Assembly: GCA_023935145.1 (NCBI GenBank)
Contig: CM043698.1
Span: 84,826,001-84,890,000 of the forward strand
Direction: 5' to 3'
DNA: 64,000 nucleotides
From: Bretschneidera sinensis
Lineage: Eukaryota > Streptophyta > Magnoliopsida > Brassicales > Akaniaceae
The notes under the pieces are model-generated. The model saw only the letters and a list, made by a program, of their open reading frames with translations. It had not been told where the DNA came from and made no database searches. Position 1 is the first letter of the stretch; the number at the start of each line of letters is the position of its first letter. Below are positions 42,180 through 54,910 of this stretch, one piece after another. The translations under genes were made by a program, and so were the position numbers.

Positions 42180-43240
42180 AGCAGGAAATGGATCTTGGAT
42201 ACCGGGTAAGATGGATAGGGCAGCCCTTTGGCACACTCGCTTGGGACACATGAGCGAAAAGGGCCTATAAGTTCTCAGTAAGGATGGTCTACTTGGTGGT
42301 GACAAAGTAGAGGAACTTGATTTCTGCGAATGTTGTGTTCTTGGAAAGCAACATCGGGTCAGCTTCAACACCGGAGTGCACAAGTCTAAGGGCATTCTTG
42401 ACTATATTCATGCGAATATTTGGGGACCAGCAAAAACACCAACACAGGGAGGTAATGTTTACTTTCTGTCTTTAATTGATGATTATTCAAGAAAGGTTTG
42501 GGTTTATTTGCTTAAGAATAAATCAGATGCTTTGAATAAGTTAGTGGTGTGGAAAAAGCTGGAGGAGACTCAAATGAGCAGGGTAGTTAAGGTATTAAGA
42601 ACTGATAATGGCTTAGAAATTTTTAACAAGGAACTTGATCAATTATGTAAGTTAAATGGCATTCTAAGACATAGAACTGTTGTGAAAACCCCTCAGCAAA
42701 GTAGAGTTGCTGAGATGATGAATAAGACCCTTAGGGAAAAGGTTAGGTGCATGTTAAATGGATCCGGATTACCCAAATGTTTTTGGGGGGAAATGATGTC
42801 TATTGCTGCGTATTTGGTTAATAGATCACCATCTAGGGTATGGTGATGGGGTTAAGGGGTATAAGTTGTGGTCCTTAGAACCAAAAGGAATGAAACTCAT
42901 AATAAGTAGGGATGTTATTTTTAATGAATTATTATTTCCCTATTTGGAGAAAACTAACCCTACAGGGGCTAGTGAGCAAACCAGTCCGGAATTTGTGGAG
43001 CATAACATTAAGGAAAATTCAGTTCAGGTAGAGCAAGGTAGGCAAGAGAGTTCGGACCAAGTAGAGCCCATTAATGAATGCCAAGCTCAGGAAACTCGAG
43101 AGGAGGCTGAACTAGAAGAGGTTGATGCAGCAAGTCAGAATGACTACCAGCTCACAAAGGACCGGGAAAGGAGGGTGGTCAGACCACCTTTGAGATATGA
43201 GTTTGTGGATGCTAATGTAGCAGCTCCTTGGACAGAATGA
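42180..43240 (+). pseudogene. Copia protease remnant, GAG-pre-integrase, integrase and C-terminal tail
   Basis: KWILDTG at about 42187 is the protease active-site stub. Most of the protease is deleted, and LWHTRLGHMSEKGL (pre-integrase zinc region, 42219-42270) follows at once, with one stop after it. The integrase core at 42376-42846 has YFLSLIDDYSRKVWVY, VVKVLRTDNGLEIFNKELDQ and AEMMNKTLREKVR; the first two catalytic Asp are present, and the usual NG-AER-N segment reads RVAEMMNKTLRE. The tail 42803-43240 shows GYKLWSLEPKGMKLIISRDV and ends in an acidic Gln/Glu-rich linker. Confidence 0.85.
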
Positions 43241-44060
43241 GAGGTTGAACAAGAAACTTAAATGGATTCCATGGAATGTAAGGAGTCGCCAAATTGGCAG
43301 CTAGCTATGGAGGAAGAAATGGATTCTTTGAGGAAGAACAACTCTTGGGAATTGGTGCCCAAATCAGAAAAACAGAGAGTAGTGGATTGTAAATGCACTT
43401 ACAAGATCAAAGAAGGGAACCCTCCAAGGGATAAAGTCTAGAATAAGGCTAGGCTGGTGGCGAAGGGCTTCACGAAAAGAGAAGGCATAGATTTCACATA
43501 AACCTTCTCACCTGGACATAAGGTGGAGGAAGTGGTGAATATCCTCGTCTATGTGGATGAGATGATGTTGGTTGAGAACAGCAAGGAGATGATGGAAAGG
43601 TTAACATCTCAACTCAAGGAGGAGTTCGAGAGGAAGGATCTTAGCCTTGTATAAACAATCCTTAGGATGAGAATAATCTAGGAAAGGGAGAGAAATAGGT
43701 TGAAGGTTTCTCGGGCAATTAGTGCTCTCAGCAGATTTGTGAGTAATCCCGGAAAGGAGCTTTGGCTTGGGATGAAGTGGTTACTGAGGTACTTGAAGGC
43801 TCAGTGGTAGCCGGTAGTAGCAATCTTAACAACCGGAGCAGAGTACATAGCAGCTACGGAAGCCATCAAGGAGGCTATGTGGTGCAAAGGGTTGTTAGAC
43901 GAGTGGAAGGTCCTAAAAGAGCAGGTGGTGGTGTCTTCGAATAGCCAAAATGCATGGCATTTGTGTTGGAACTCGGTGTTCCATGAGAGGACTAAGCATG
44001 TGGATGTTGGGTATCATTTCATTCAGGAAAATGTTATGGAATGATGCATCCATGTGGACA
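43241..44060 (+). pseudogene. Copia reverse transcriptase / RNase H remnant with internal deletion
   Basis: 43280-43500 gives the RT start (WQLAMEEEMDSLRKNNSWEL, CTYKIKEGNPP, KARLVAKGFTKREGIDFT). TFSP then jumps directly to ILVYVDEMMLVENSKEM (43542-43590), so the palm between is deleted, and the catalytic YVDD reads YVDE. The RNase H end is split over frames at 43740-44045 (GKELWLGMKWLLRYLKAQ, EYIAATEAIKEAMW, ERTKHVDVGYHFIQENV). It is not functional. Confidence 0.85.
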
Positions 44061-45338
44061 AATTCGCAACGGAAAAAAGTCTTACAGATTTAGGTACCAG
44101 AGTTCTACCTCTAAGCAAGTTCAATCATTGCATTGGACTTCTTAGGATTGGAGTCGGATGAATGGTGACTCAAGATGAGTTTGGACACTGAATTCTCTGC
44201 ATAATGGGTTTGGGTTTAAACATTTAGACAAAGGTAGAGATTGTTGGTATTTTTCTAAGGTTTAAATAAGGTTTAAACAAGGAAAGATCAGCATCAAGTG
44301 CACACTAGTGTGCGCCGCGGCCCAGCTCATTCCAAGGTGCGGCACCCAACAAAGAAAGAGTCCTGGAGGAGTTATGCACCGCTGCTCAGCCTCCCTCATG
44401 CTGCGGCACCTAGAAAGGATTAAGAGGTTGCCCTGGTCTGCGCCGCGGCCTAGCCTCTGCATGAAGCACCAAGCCTCAGCACGTCCTGATCCAAGCCTCA
44501 GCACGAGGCACACCTAATGCTTTTGTTTTAGCATTTTAAATGATGTTGTGAGGCATGTTCAAAATGCACAGGATCACTTAGAATAGATTGAGGGTTATAG
44601 TTGATTGGTTCTCAAGATCTAAGGGTGGATATTGACCCTTAAGATTGGTCAAGAAGTTGGTTGTCACTATATAAAAGGTCATCTAGCTTCAAAGAGATGT
44701 ATGTGATACAAGTGGAAACACAAGTGTGTGACAAAACATGTGAATGAGAGAATTGTGTGAGAGTGCAAAGACACAAAACACAAGAGGGACTCATTGGAGA
44801 GGCTGATTGTTTAGAGAGAGAGAGAGTAGTATAGAGAGGAAATTCAAGGGACTTGTAAGTGGAATTTCTTGGGAGAAATTCTAGGGTAACTCAAGACCTT
44901 ATCACTTTCTTGTTCTCTTCTTTCATTCTTTAAGAACTTGAGGTTTCTTGGAGAGGTGTTGCTGATTGTAAAGAACTCATTGATTTAGTGCAGAGAGCTC
45001 GGAGGAGCTCACGGGGACGTAGGCACATTGCCGAACCTCGATAACAATTGCTTATGTTTTCTTTCTTGCTTTGATTGCTGTATCTTTTTGTTTAAGTTAT
45101 TCTACACTTGGGTGTTTGGAAGATCGCCACCTGGGCATCTCCAAAGTGACTTCCAACTGGGATCACCTATTTATAGTAATAGGAAAATTCTATTCATTGT
45201 AAAAGAAGTAAATCTAGTCCTAATAGAAAAGTAAACATACCTAATCCTAATAAAGAAAATAGTTTTAGAGAAATTAAAGTTAATCCTAAAAAGGAAAGGA
45301 AAACAAAAATAAAATACTAATTATTATGTCCTCATCAG

Positions 45339-47715
45339 TCTCCCTATCTTGAATACAACTCGTCCTTGAGTTAGGTTCTGTCCATTTTTGGTGGAAAATA
45401 TTCAAAAATGTTTGCTACATTGAACGTTGAAGAAATTGCTAGGTCCTTCGGAAGATTAACAACATAAGCATTATCATTTATCTTCTTGAGAACTTTGCAA
45501 GGTCCAAACTTCTTATTTCGCAGTCGCTCTTTGCGTAGATACACCATCACAAGATCTCCCTCTCAAAAAACATTTAATCTCTGACCTTTATTTTTCTTCT
45601 CCATATACTTAGCATAAGTATCCTTGAGATGCTGACGAACTTCTTCATGAGTTGTCTTCACCTGCTCGACCAAATGCTCGGTTGCTATACTGGCCCCGGG
45701 TAACTTGGGCAGATTTGCTAAGTCTACAGCAAGCTTCAGATTTCTTCCAGACACGATCTCAAACAGTGTTTTTCTAGTAGACCTATTCACCATATTATTA
45801 TAGGCAAACTCGACCTGAGCTAGAGCCAGGTCCCACTGCCTCAGCTTATCTCATGCAATACAACGAAGCAAGTTGCTTAATGTGCGGTTCACAACCTCAG
45901 TTTGTCTATCCGTCTGCGGATGGTTAGTGCTGTTGAAATTTAAGGCTATGTCAAACATCCTCCATAAAGTTCTCCAAAATTGGGATAAAAAACTTGGTGT
46001 CTCGGTTAGAAGAAATCAACTTTGGCACCCCATGTAATCTTACCACTTCTCAAAATAATAGGTTAGCTACATGGACAGCATCAGAAGTTTTCCTGCAAGA
46101 AATAAAATGAGCCATCTTGGAAAACCTGTCCACTACCACCATAATAGAGTCAGCTCCTCGTTGGGTTCTTAGAATTCCCAACACAAAATCCATGGACACA
46201 TCATCCCATGGTGCCTCGAGTATTGGTAAAGGCATGTAAAAGCTAGTGTTTTGTGTTTGCCCCTTAGCTACTTGACATACTTGGCATCTCTTCACGATGT
46301 TTCCAACGTCCTTCTTCAGTTGCGAAAAATAATATCAATTCTCCTCCAATGCAATGGTCTTGTCTCTCTTTGAGATGTCCAACTAAACCTCCACTATGCA
46401 GCTCTCAGATGACTTGCTCTCGAAGAGAACTTCTCGGAATGCAAAGCTGATTTCCCCAGAAGAGATACCCTTCCTGGATATACATCTCAGGTATAGGTGT
46501 CTCGAATTTGCAATGATCCCAATGCTCTCCAAAATCCTCATCTGTTTCATATAACTCCTTGAGGCACTTGAATCCTGTTACTATAGCTTGTAAACTTACC
46601 AATAGTGTAGCTCGGCGGCTTAATGCATTAGCTACTCGATTTAGCTTCCCGAATTTATGCTCAAAGGAAAAAGTGAATCGTTGAATGTAAGATATCCATC
46701 GGGTGTGCATTCGATTCAAATTCTTCTGACTATTGATAAACTTCAAAGCTTGATGGTCAGTATAAATGATGAACTCTCGCTGAATAAGGTAGTGCTCCCA
46801 TACCTTAAATGCTTTCATAATAGTATAGGGTTCCTGCTCATATATTGACCATTTATGTCACTCTAAGCTTCTCACTAAAAAATTCAATGGTCTTTCCTTC
46901 TTGAGTCAATATGGCTCCAATCCCTATAATTGACGCATCATACTCAACCTCAAATAGTTTGTCGAATTTGGGTAGAGCTAGTATCGGTGCTGTATATAAC
47001 TTCTCTTTGATTAGTTAGAAACTCTTCTCGGCTTCTTCACCCCAATAGAAACCACATTTCTTTATGCACTCGATGATAGGGGCTACTATGCTATTGAAAT
47101 TTTAAACGAACCTTCGATAGAAGGTTGCTAACCCGTGAAAGCTTTTAACCTCCCCGACAGTCCTCGATGTGGGTCACTCTCGGATTGCTCTTACCTTGTC
47201 CTCATCAACGCGAATCCCATCTGAACTGACTACCAATCTGAGAAAGAGTAGCTTGTCCATTATAATGGTGCACTTCTTCAAGTTGATAAAGAGCTTGTGC
47301 TCATGAAGGGTCTTTATTACTTGCCTTACGTTACTCATATGGTCTCCCAGGTTGCGACTGTAGATAAGAATGTCATGGAACTAAACTATAATGAATTTAC
47401 CGATGAAGGGTTTCACTACCTAGTGCATAAGTCACATGAATGTACTCAGTGCATTAGAAAGTCCGAATGGCATCACCATCCACTCGTAAATTTCTTCTTT
47501 AGTCTTGAATGCAGTCTTCCATTCATCTTCTGGTTGGATATGTATCTGATGATAACCACTCCTCAAATCAATCTTCGAAAAGATCTTAGGTCCTGCTAGC
47601 ATATCAAACATATCACCTATCCAAGGAATAGGGAACCTGTACTTCACTGTGATCTTGTTGATTGCTCGGTTGTCCACACACATCCGCCAACTACCATTTT
47701 TCTTTGGTACAAGAA
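45339..47715 (-). pseudogene. Gypsy #2 pol: RT, RNase H and integrase
   Basis: Minus strand from 47715: [50 protein letters not shown] and [13 protein letters not shown] (RT, to about 47100 with stops); FIIYTDHQALKFINSQKNLN and NRVANALSRRA (RNase H, 46818-46405); [39 protein letters not shown] and [19 protein letters not shown] (integrase, 46295-46050); RQHLKDTYAKYMEKKNKGQR (45793-45563); and a tail [16 protein letters not shown] to 45380. Many frameshifts. The start of RT is missing because foreign DNA begins at 47716; the gag-protease part resumes at 59519. Confidence 0.87.
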
Positions 47716-47720
47716 AGCGC

Positions 47721-47891
47721 CACTATATAAGGGCCGGTATATACCGGTGCTTACAAGCACCGAAAAAATATGCACATTGCGGCGCTTTCTCCGGCACTTA
47801 CAATAAGCGCCGGAAATGCATATTCCGGCACTTTAAAATGCAGAAGTATGCAAAAAAAAGCGTCGGCGATAATCTTTTATCTTGTAGAGTG
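47721..47891. mobile_element. Small CACTA-like element or fragment
   Basis: Starts CACTATATAAGGGCCGG. Its far end in reverse reads CACTCTACAAGATAAAAG. The inside has GGCGCTT/AAGCGCCGG units in both orientations, like the subterminal repeats of CACTA elements. The 3-bp flanks do not match, so it may be a truncated end. Confidence 0.4.
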
Positions 47892-48119
47892 GTCATGTAC
47901 AACATCCTCTATTTGAGCTATGTTTTTCTAGTAAGTAAAATAATAAAGGTTTGGATGAATTATGGTTGTTTAAAAAAAATCAGTTCAAGTTGGGTTTGTA
48001 ATTAATTAATTATATTTTCCTCAAATTTTATTTTGATGTGAATTGATGTGTTTTGAAAATGAAATATAATGATCAAGTGTTTTTAATTTAGTTGCCCTCT
48101 GACTCCATAAGGATAATCT
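47892..48119. other. Unassigned AT-rich stretch
   Basis: No gene or repeat was recognised. Confidence 0.4.
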
Positions 48120-50010
48120 TATGGATTTGGGTCTTGACAATCATGATAGGTTTATAAAGAATTACTGGAACCCCTCTTTGGAAGACATGAACAGTGATTT
48201 AAAATTAATGAAAGCTGTGAAGAGCTTAGTGGAACATATTTTCTATTATGCTAAACCACTTCGATCCACATCCTCACTCAATACCTTTCGGGGAGGGAGG
48301 AGCCTTGGGTATTTTGTCGAAGTTGGGGAAAAGGTGGAACTTGGAGAAGGTATCTTATACAGTGCGAGCATCCTTATCCAAAAACCAAAAGATGCGAATT
48401 CAACAAAAACACTATTATCTTTGCACTGACGCTTGACAGATAACAAATTATAAAAAAGGTGTGGAACATGCAATACAGTAGGTGAAGACAAATCAGTAGA
48501 TGGAGTATGAAGTGGAGTAGAACCAGTATGCTTAATTGGTAATAAATTTCCATCAACTACTAAATCTCTTTTTTATTGCCAAAGTAAGTTGTTGCCTTAG
48601 AATACTTTTTTTGATAAGTGCCTTAGAAATTTTATATGCATCAGTATGACCATCAATACTACATATCTGATAGAACAGAGATGAACAGGAGGCATAGAAC
48701 AAAGTATACCAGCAAAGGAGGCAGTAGAAAATTTTTATGAAGACTTAGAGCAAGAGTTAGGTCGATGGAAACGACCACCGGAATGAAAACCACTATCTTA
48801 ACCACCAGATCGAAAACCACCATCCTGACCACCAGATCGAAAACCATTATCAGCACTATCACGGCACCAAAATGAAAACCATTATCATTACCATCCCAAG
48901 CACCAGAACGAAAATTACTATCATAACCATCTCGAGAACTAGAACATAAACCACTATCATTACCACGAGAAATTCCACGACCACATCCTCGAGACTGATC
49001 ACCCGAAGCAGTAAGAGAGCAGAGGATGGTTCGACATTTGATAAACCATGAATCTGTGTCAACCTTTGTTCTTGATGTAACAACTTAACCCACAAATCAT
49101 CAAAAGTAATCTAAACATTGTTATTAGCTAAAGTAGTAATAAAACACTCATACTCCAAGGGCAACCCAATAAGTGAAAATATAATCAGATCTTTATTCGA
49201 AACAAGAGATTTGAGAGTGAGGGTATATACCATTATAGATAGATTACCTTTCTCCAAATATTGAAGTCGGAGTTTTATCTGTATCTCCTTGGCAGCAGAC
49301 TCCAAAAGAAACTGTTTGTCCAAGGAAAGCCAAACATCACGGGAGGTGGGAAGATCTTGAACATCCAAGAGTATGTCTTGGCTAAGCATAGCATTAATCC
49401 AGCTACGAAAACTTTGATCCGTTCAAACCCAAGCTGTGTAGGCCGGGTTAATCTGTAAACAACCATCAACTTCAAAGAAGCTTTCAGGAGGACATGGAAA
49501 TGAACCATCAACATAGCACAATAGGTCATGGTTAATCAACACTGCAAGGAATTGAGACTTCCAAAATAATTAGTTTGTATGGTCCAATTTGAGAGAGACC
49601 AAATGGGTAAATATTTGGTGCGGATAACATAGGTGGACTGTAGAAGTTGTGATGGGATAATGGGGAAGAGGATGGGGAGGATAAAATGGAAGTAGTGGGG
49701 ACAGAGGCTTGGGCGGTAGGGTGTTGTTTTATGAGAGAGGTAGGAGATAAGGCAACAATATTGGAGGTAGAAAGTGATGGACGAGGAAAGGAAGGAGTAG
49801 TGGCAATCTGCAAATGATGGAAATAATACAAGTGTGGGAAAAAGTGACGGAAAATGCATTAAGGCGCAGTAATGGTGGAAAATAACGGGGCTACTGTGGA
49901 ACTTTTCAGGGAGTGGGATACAAAAGATTTTTTTTAATAAATTGATCAGGACGAAGGAATTGGACTTGCAAAATGGAGAGGTGTTGTTAACAATTGAGAT
50001 TATTACCAAT
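48120..50010 (-). pseudogene. Copia gag fragment (UBN2-type) and pre-integrase remnant
   Basis: Minus strand: an N-terminal gag start near 49831-49532 (Ser/Pro-rich, then GPYKLIILE); SFRSWINAMLSQDI across two frames (49529-49370); LPTSRDVWLSLDKQFLLESA, IQIKLRLQYLEKGNLSIM and LIGLPLEYECFITTL at 49389-49111, the UBN2 gag core; a low-complexity Gly/Arg-derived stretch (49095-48659); and VLHVPHLFYNLLSVKRQCKD at 48491-48246, the region just before integrase. No LTRs were recognised. It lies inside the DNA-element block that interrupts gypsy #2. Confidence 0.75.
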
Positions 50011-50697
50011 CAATAATAACTTTGTTATATAAGAAGTTTCTTTTTCTATTATCTGTAAAAAAATTTGAAAGAAATGAAAAAAATACCAAAAAAAAAGTTA
50101 TTTGCAACGGATTTTCCCGTCGCATTTGACCACTTATCCGTCACAATTACAAACGTACTACTGATTTCCGTCGCAGTTGATCCCTCGCACTTGATCTAGT
50201 CACAAATATTATTTTTTTGACCGAATTAAAATGCATGTTGCGTTTAACAGCATTTACGACCGAAATTTTCTTTAAAAATTACTTTTAAATAATGATATTT
50301 TAATAAAATTAATATTTTATTTCGAGTAATTGCTACTGAAACTCCCTTGCAACTAGGAAAGTCTGTCGGAAGTATAAAAAAAAAACAATCCATTGAAATT
50401 ATTGAAAGTCTGTCGCAATTATGGAAAAAAAAATTCCCTCGAAATTGCTACATTCCGTCGCAATTGATCCGTCGAAATTATTAATACTCTGTCGCAAATA
50501 TGAAAAAAAATCCTTTGAAATTGTTTAAATTTCCATCGCAATTTCTATTGAAAATCCGTTGTAATTATTAAAAAATTCCCTTGAAAAAAATATTTTAAAT
50601 TTAAGTAATGATGAAATTTTACATAAAAAAACATTTCATAATATCCCAACCAAAAGCAAATCTTACATTCAATAAACTGGATATTACAATCGGTTAA

Positions 50698-50719
50698 TAT
50701 ATATATATATATATATATA
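50698..50719. repeat. TA microsatellite
   Basis: Uninterrupted alternation of T and A, 11 units, inside the CACTA element. Confidence 0.85.
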
Positions 50720-50930
50720 CACATCATACTATTCATATAAATCCGTAAACAATAATAAAAATACAATATATATATGTCATCAAAGTCGTAAATATTAAAA
50801 AAAAATCACAAATGTGAAATAAGTTAAAAGAGAAACCATATGACATTTCACAATCAGAAGAGAAAATATTCAATAATAATAGATAAGAATGAACAATTAA
50901 TCAATTTTAATATTTACGTCGAAAACTTGA

Positions 50931-51585
50931 CGGAACCTAAACCAGTCGTCTGAACTCGACTAGACTTATTCCCACAACTCACATTTTATAATATAGACGG
51001 GCTGGTGCTCTTGACTCGTCAACGGGACAATTATTTTACGTTTTCGACCCTAAAACTACTAAGTGCTAACGGTTTGGACCTATAACTCTCACTTTTTCTC
51101 ACGGAACCCGAACTCTTGGTCTGAACTCGACTAGGCTTGTTCCCACAATTCACATTCTATGGTACGGACGTATTGGTACTCTTGACTCGTCAACAGAACA
51201 AGTATTTTACTTTTACGACCCTAAAACCACTAAGTGTTTACGGTTTGGACCTAAAACTCTCACTTTTTTCTAACGAAACCTGAACCAGTGGTCTGAACTC
51301 GATTAGACTTAATCTCATAACTCAAATTCTATGGTACAGACGTGCTGATGCTCTCGGCTCGTCAATGGGACGAGTATTTTACGTTTTCGACCCTAAAACC
51401 ACTAAATGTTAACGGTTTGGACATAAAATTCTCATTTTTCTCACGGAACCCGAATCGGTGGTCGGAACTTGACTAGATTTGTTCCCAAAATTCACATTCT
51501 ATGGTACGGATGGGTCGGTGCTCTTGGCTCGCCAAAGGGATGAGTATTTTACGTTTTTTTACCCCAAACCACTAAGTGTTAACAT
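50931..51585. repeat. Four tandem ~171-bp repeats in the CACTA element
   Basis: Copies start at 50931, 51102, 51274 and 51444 (periods 171, 172, 170). Each has CGGAACCCGAA-type start, GTCTGAACTCGACTAG, ATTCTATGGTACGGACG, CTTGACTCGTCAAC, TTTTACGTTTTCGACCCTAA, ACCACTAAGTGTTAACGG and CTCTCACTTTTT. No coding frame runs through. They lie just downstream (minus strand) of the transposase-like gene. Confidence 0.9.
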
Positions 51586-51699
51586 AAATGGCATATATCT
51601 TTTTTTTTTTTATATATAAGTAACATTATATGGTATATATCATGCACATTATGGTAATAAAGTTTCATTTCTAATGTTCTAAAAGTGTTTAATACTTAG

Positions 51700-52863
51700 A
51701 TTGGAGGGTGGAGGTGGAGGCGGAGGCGGAGGTGGAGGTACACACGCGTTGTATGCTTTCATTCATCTGGTTCTGCATCCACTGCTGTCTACTCCCGGCG
51801 TTGTTCTCTCTCCTTGAAATGTTGTTCTACCTCATTGACTTGCCAATTGACATCCTCTTCGATTGGTTGTCGTATATGCTTCTGCTCAATAAATGTGTAG
51901 CTTCAAGTCCCGGAGGAGGTGGGAGTGGTGGATGAATAACACCCTAACTTCCCGACAAGAACACTGGGGTCTACCAAATAGCCTAAGTCATATACACGAC
52001 CTTTCTTATGCCCCCCACATGCTGTTAACTATGCACCGATGTCGAATTGCTGGTGTGCAGATGGATCATCTCCATATTTGAAGGTCATAGCCTGACTACA
52101 AGACTCCTGTAATCCAAATCAATACATTAGGTAGATAAATTAGATCATAGACAAGTAAATGGAAGGACTTTAATCAACAAATATAAAAAGGTAGATAAAT
52201 TGGAGGACCTTAGTAATTAAGCTGCTTCACATAATATATATATTTTTAGACAACCTACTTTTTTTATAAAAAAAGCTACTTGTACTTACGCTCACTGCCT
52301 TGAACTTCCGATCAACGTATTGCATTGTGCTCTTGGCTATGTGGGTCTTATCGAAAACCTCTTTAATAGATGGTGGTCTGCCTAATTATGCCCCTTACGC
52401 ATGGTAATGAAATTTGCATTAAATATGAAACAAACATTATAATCATACACTTATTAAAAAATTAACATGTAAATCACACGCATTCATGTATTAATAAACA
52501 AATAAGCATCTTATTAATAATTGACAATAGAATTATGTTTACCAGCTCATCAACATGCTCATGGGTACTCATGGACCCTCCAACGTGGCAGACAAGCTCA
52601 TCCTCTGATCGCCTATTGGATGATGCAGCCTGTTGAAGCCTCCCCCAATCATCCATGGCCCACAAGCGACAAAGTGCATTCTAAATCGGTTGCCTCATCC
52701 AATGCCTTTTACACCCAAACCAATCCAGCTTGTTTGGCACACGCTCTCGTTGCACTCTTCCTCGGGCTTTGTTTAGGTGGCCAGTCAAGCGCCTCTGAGC
52801 TATGTGGTTAGAAAGAGCTTGGGTGCGTGAGGTCTCGTCCTCAGTGGAGAACCTATAAAATTT
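51700..52863 (-). pseudogene. Spliced plant transposase (Ptta/En/Spm, Transposase_24-like) gene of the CACTA element
   Basis: Minus-strand exons inferred: 52863-52543 (acceptor TTTCAG; FYRFSTEDETSR, LNKARGRVQRERVPNKLDWF, a TAG after MRQPI, then SMSTHEHVDEL), about 52383-52290 (GRPPSIKEVFDKTHIAKST, MQYVDRKFKAVS, donor GTAAGT), and about 52106-51700 (TFKYGDDPSAHQQFDIGA, TACGGHKKGRVYDLGYL, DVNWQVNEVEQHFKEREQ). The GRPP..EVF.KTH block followed by a GGxKKGRVYxLG block is the signature of plant En/Spm-type accessory proteins. At least three in-frame stops show it is dead. The repeated GGA/GGC stretch at about 51703-51737 encodes a His/Leu/Arg tail on this strand. It probably starts at a 5' leader near 54900-54600. 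Confidence 0.65.
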
Positions 52864-54300
52864 CTGAAATGCAAAGGAAAAGGGATTACTTGCAACCTAC
52901 AAAAATACTTATGGAACACACGTATATATAATAAAATACATATGGATCACACAAATTAAATTATATCAAAAATTCATCGAAGCAACCGTTCTTCATTATG
53001 GGAGTAAATTATCTATATAAATTTAAGGATCACGATCATCTCCATTTTAGAATTGAAATGAAGGTTAAGTTGATGGTGAGATTGAATGTCACATTGTCAA
53101 ATTTGAATTTGAATATTTTGCAATTAATGATGTGGCATTCAATCCATAAACTTGACTCCATTTATAGAGAGGATCATGATCCTGAATTTAAAGGCATCTC
53201 ATGATGACTCTTTTCTATTAATGATTTAGTTCTCACGGATGTATTCTTTGAGTGCTTATATATAAATCATATCCTAATTTGTATGATCTCTCCTCTTGTG
53301 TCATTTAAGAGTGCAAGGTAAGATTTACACAATGAAGTATATTGTCTACTTATAAAAACAATCTATTAATACTTAAGTAATTGAAAACTAATTAAATTAA
53401 TAACATACACTAGTTAGCATACTTAATCAGCAAGATTAGTACTGGAGCACAAAAGAAACAACGAGTACCACTAACTGATTGATCGTGTAATCCCGTTAGA
53501 GAAAATTATAAAGTATTAGTGAATAAGAAATTAGAAACTAAAAAAAAACTGATTACATATGAACATCACGTTGATGCTTTCCAACCATATCATTCTATTC
53601 AGTAAAAGGTAAGGGTCCTAACCTATTCAGGTATGCGTAATTCAATATGCATTTAATAACTCATATGTTGTTTCATTTCGAAAAGATTTAGGAAGCACTT
53701 CCTCTTAGTTCTGTAAGTACACGACTTAAGTTTGGCGCTATCACCTGAAAGAGATAATCACAAATTTAATATGTACCTAGAGAACAAGGAGAAGTACTAC
53801 AAAACTTTATCGAAATGAAACAAACAAAGAATTATTAACTACGATACGGATCAAGCATTCCTAAACTGTCCATATTGGACAATCCAAGGATTATTGGAAC
53901 ATAAAATCTCTAGTTGCAAACATATAAATTAGCAAGCTACAAACGCATTTATGTCTCTCAATAATCCTCAGACGGATGATCTAAGGTAAGATGCAATACA
54001 TGATATATGCAAATAAAGAAAATATTAGAGAGATAAGGGTTGTTCTCTTCCTATTCCATATACAAATAAAGAAAATATCCTAGATATATGTTTATAGTCA
54101 ATGCTTAAATATACATTCAGTCACAAAAAATATGTATATGCGAATCCGACGCAAATGTATATTTTTCTTGTAGTGAATTATAGCAAACAAAAAACAATTA
54201 AAACAGCCATAATCAACACCAAAAAGGACACCCATTAGACACATCAGATTGGTAAGACCACAAAAACAACTACAAAGCATCTGCAAAAAAGATAGCTTCC
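52864..54300. other. AT-rich interior of the CACTA element
   Basis: No confident coding exon. A short plus-strand frame (52998-53204) has no domain. It contains TCACGGATGTATTCTTTGAG at about 53236, which recurs inverted near 59431. Confidence 0.4.
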
Positions 54301-54315
54301 CTTAGGAAATTTGAG

Positions 54316-54336
54316 TCTCTCTCTCTCTCTCTCTCC
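54316..54336. repeat. CT microsatellite
   Basis: About ten CT units followed by CCCTCG. Confidence 0.85.
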
Positions 54337-54570
54337 CTCGCCATATTTGTTGAAGCAATGTTGTTACACTAGGAAAATTAGTGTCACATTTTTTGTGATT
54401 TATTCAAAGGCTAAACTATTTTGGACTAGTTTAATCAACAACTGGAAACTCTAGTTTAAGATTTTAGCAGTGTGAGAAATATTTCTGAAGGCTTTCATAA
54501 GTTACATTAATTGATGCAAAACAACTAAAACAAACAAAGAACTCAAATATTTAATTAAATAAAATGAAAA

Positions 54571-54910
54571 GAATTAGATAAATGGTAAAGGACTTACTTG
54601 CGCGGGAGGCGATGGTGCAGTGGAGCCGAATGACCGGGGGAGGCAGCGGCACTGTGGTGGCTAGGCGCCTAGGCGGTACAGGGAGGATGGGGTGGAGAGA
54701 GAGAGAAAAATAAAACTGAAATGGAGAAATAATAAAGCAAAGAACGGATGAATAACAAAAAGAGGATAAAGAAGAAGAAGATTTGCAAAGAGAAAGATGA
54801 ATTAAGGAGAGAAAAAGGAGGGAAGCGTCGCACGGCAAGAAATCGTGAACAATGAAAATAGAAGGAAGACAAACGAAAAAATAGGGTTGTTCATCTGCGT
54901 GGGACAATTT
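54571..54910 (-). other. Possible 5' leader exon of the CACTA gene
   Basis: Pyrimidine-rich on the minus strand (TTCTTCTTCTTTATCC, TTTCTCTCTCTCTCC), GC-rich near its end (CCTAGGCGCCTAGCC), and ending CCCGCGCAAGTAAGTCC, a good splice donor. The open frames across it are Leu/Phe/Ser low complexity, so I regard it as untranslated. Confidence 0.35.

Larger units (their letters stand above)
40388..44861 (+). mobile_element. Copia-type LTR retrotransposon inside the gypsy #2 LTR
   Basis: LTRs at 40388 to about 41010-41035 and 44242-44861, both TGTTG(A/G)TATTT..., sharing GTGCGCCG-GGCCCA, CCAAGCCTCAGCAC and CATGTGAATGAGAGAATTGTG. The primer-binding site GGGTATCAGAGC (41036-41047) is one base off tRNA-Met. 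The 5' copy has extra sequence after GACTTGTAAGTG, so the right end is uncertain and no clean target duplication could be called. The interior has gag, integrase and RT/RNase H remnants in copia order. Confidence 0.85.
40156..45338 (-). repeat. 3' LTR of gypsy #2, split by a copia insertion
   Basis: Read on the minus strand: TGATGAGGACATAATAATTAG at 45338, through 44862, then (after the copia element) from 40387 to CCGTTACATCA at 40156. This gives a TG...CA LTR of about 709 bp. The left part starts exactly where the RT of gypsy #1 is cut. It holds CTATAAATAGGTGATCCCAG near 45173, a likely TATA region. No second LTR was found in the window. Confidence 0.7.

Noticed and set aside
47297..47599. 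Plus-strand 100-residue frame
   Set aside because: Antisense shadow of the gypsy #2 reverse transcriptase, which matches on the minus strand.
49536..50009. Minus-strand 157-residue frame rich in Phe/Ser/Pro
   Set aside because: It overlaps the better-supported copia gag N-terminal frame (49831-49532) and has no domain; it looks like a composition artefact.
52998..53204. Plus-strand 68-residue frame
   Set aside because: Short, AT-rich, with no domain, opposite to the CACTA gene orientation.
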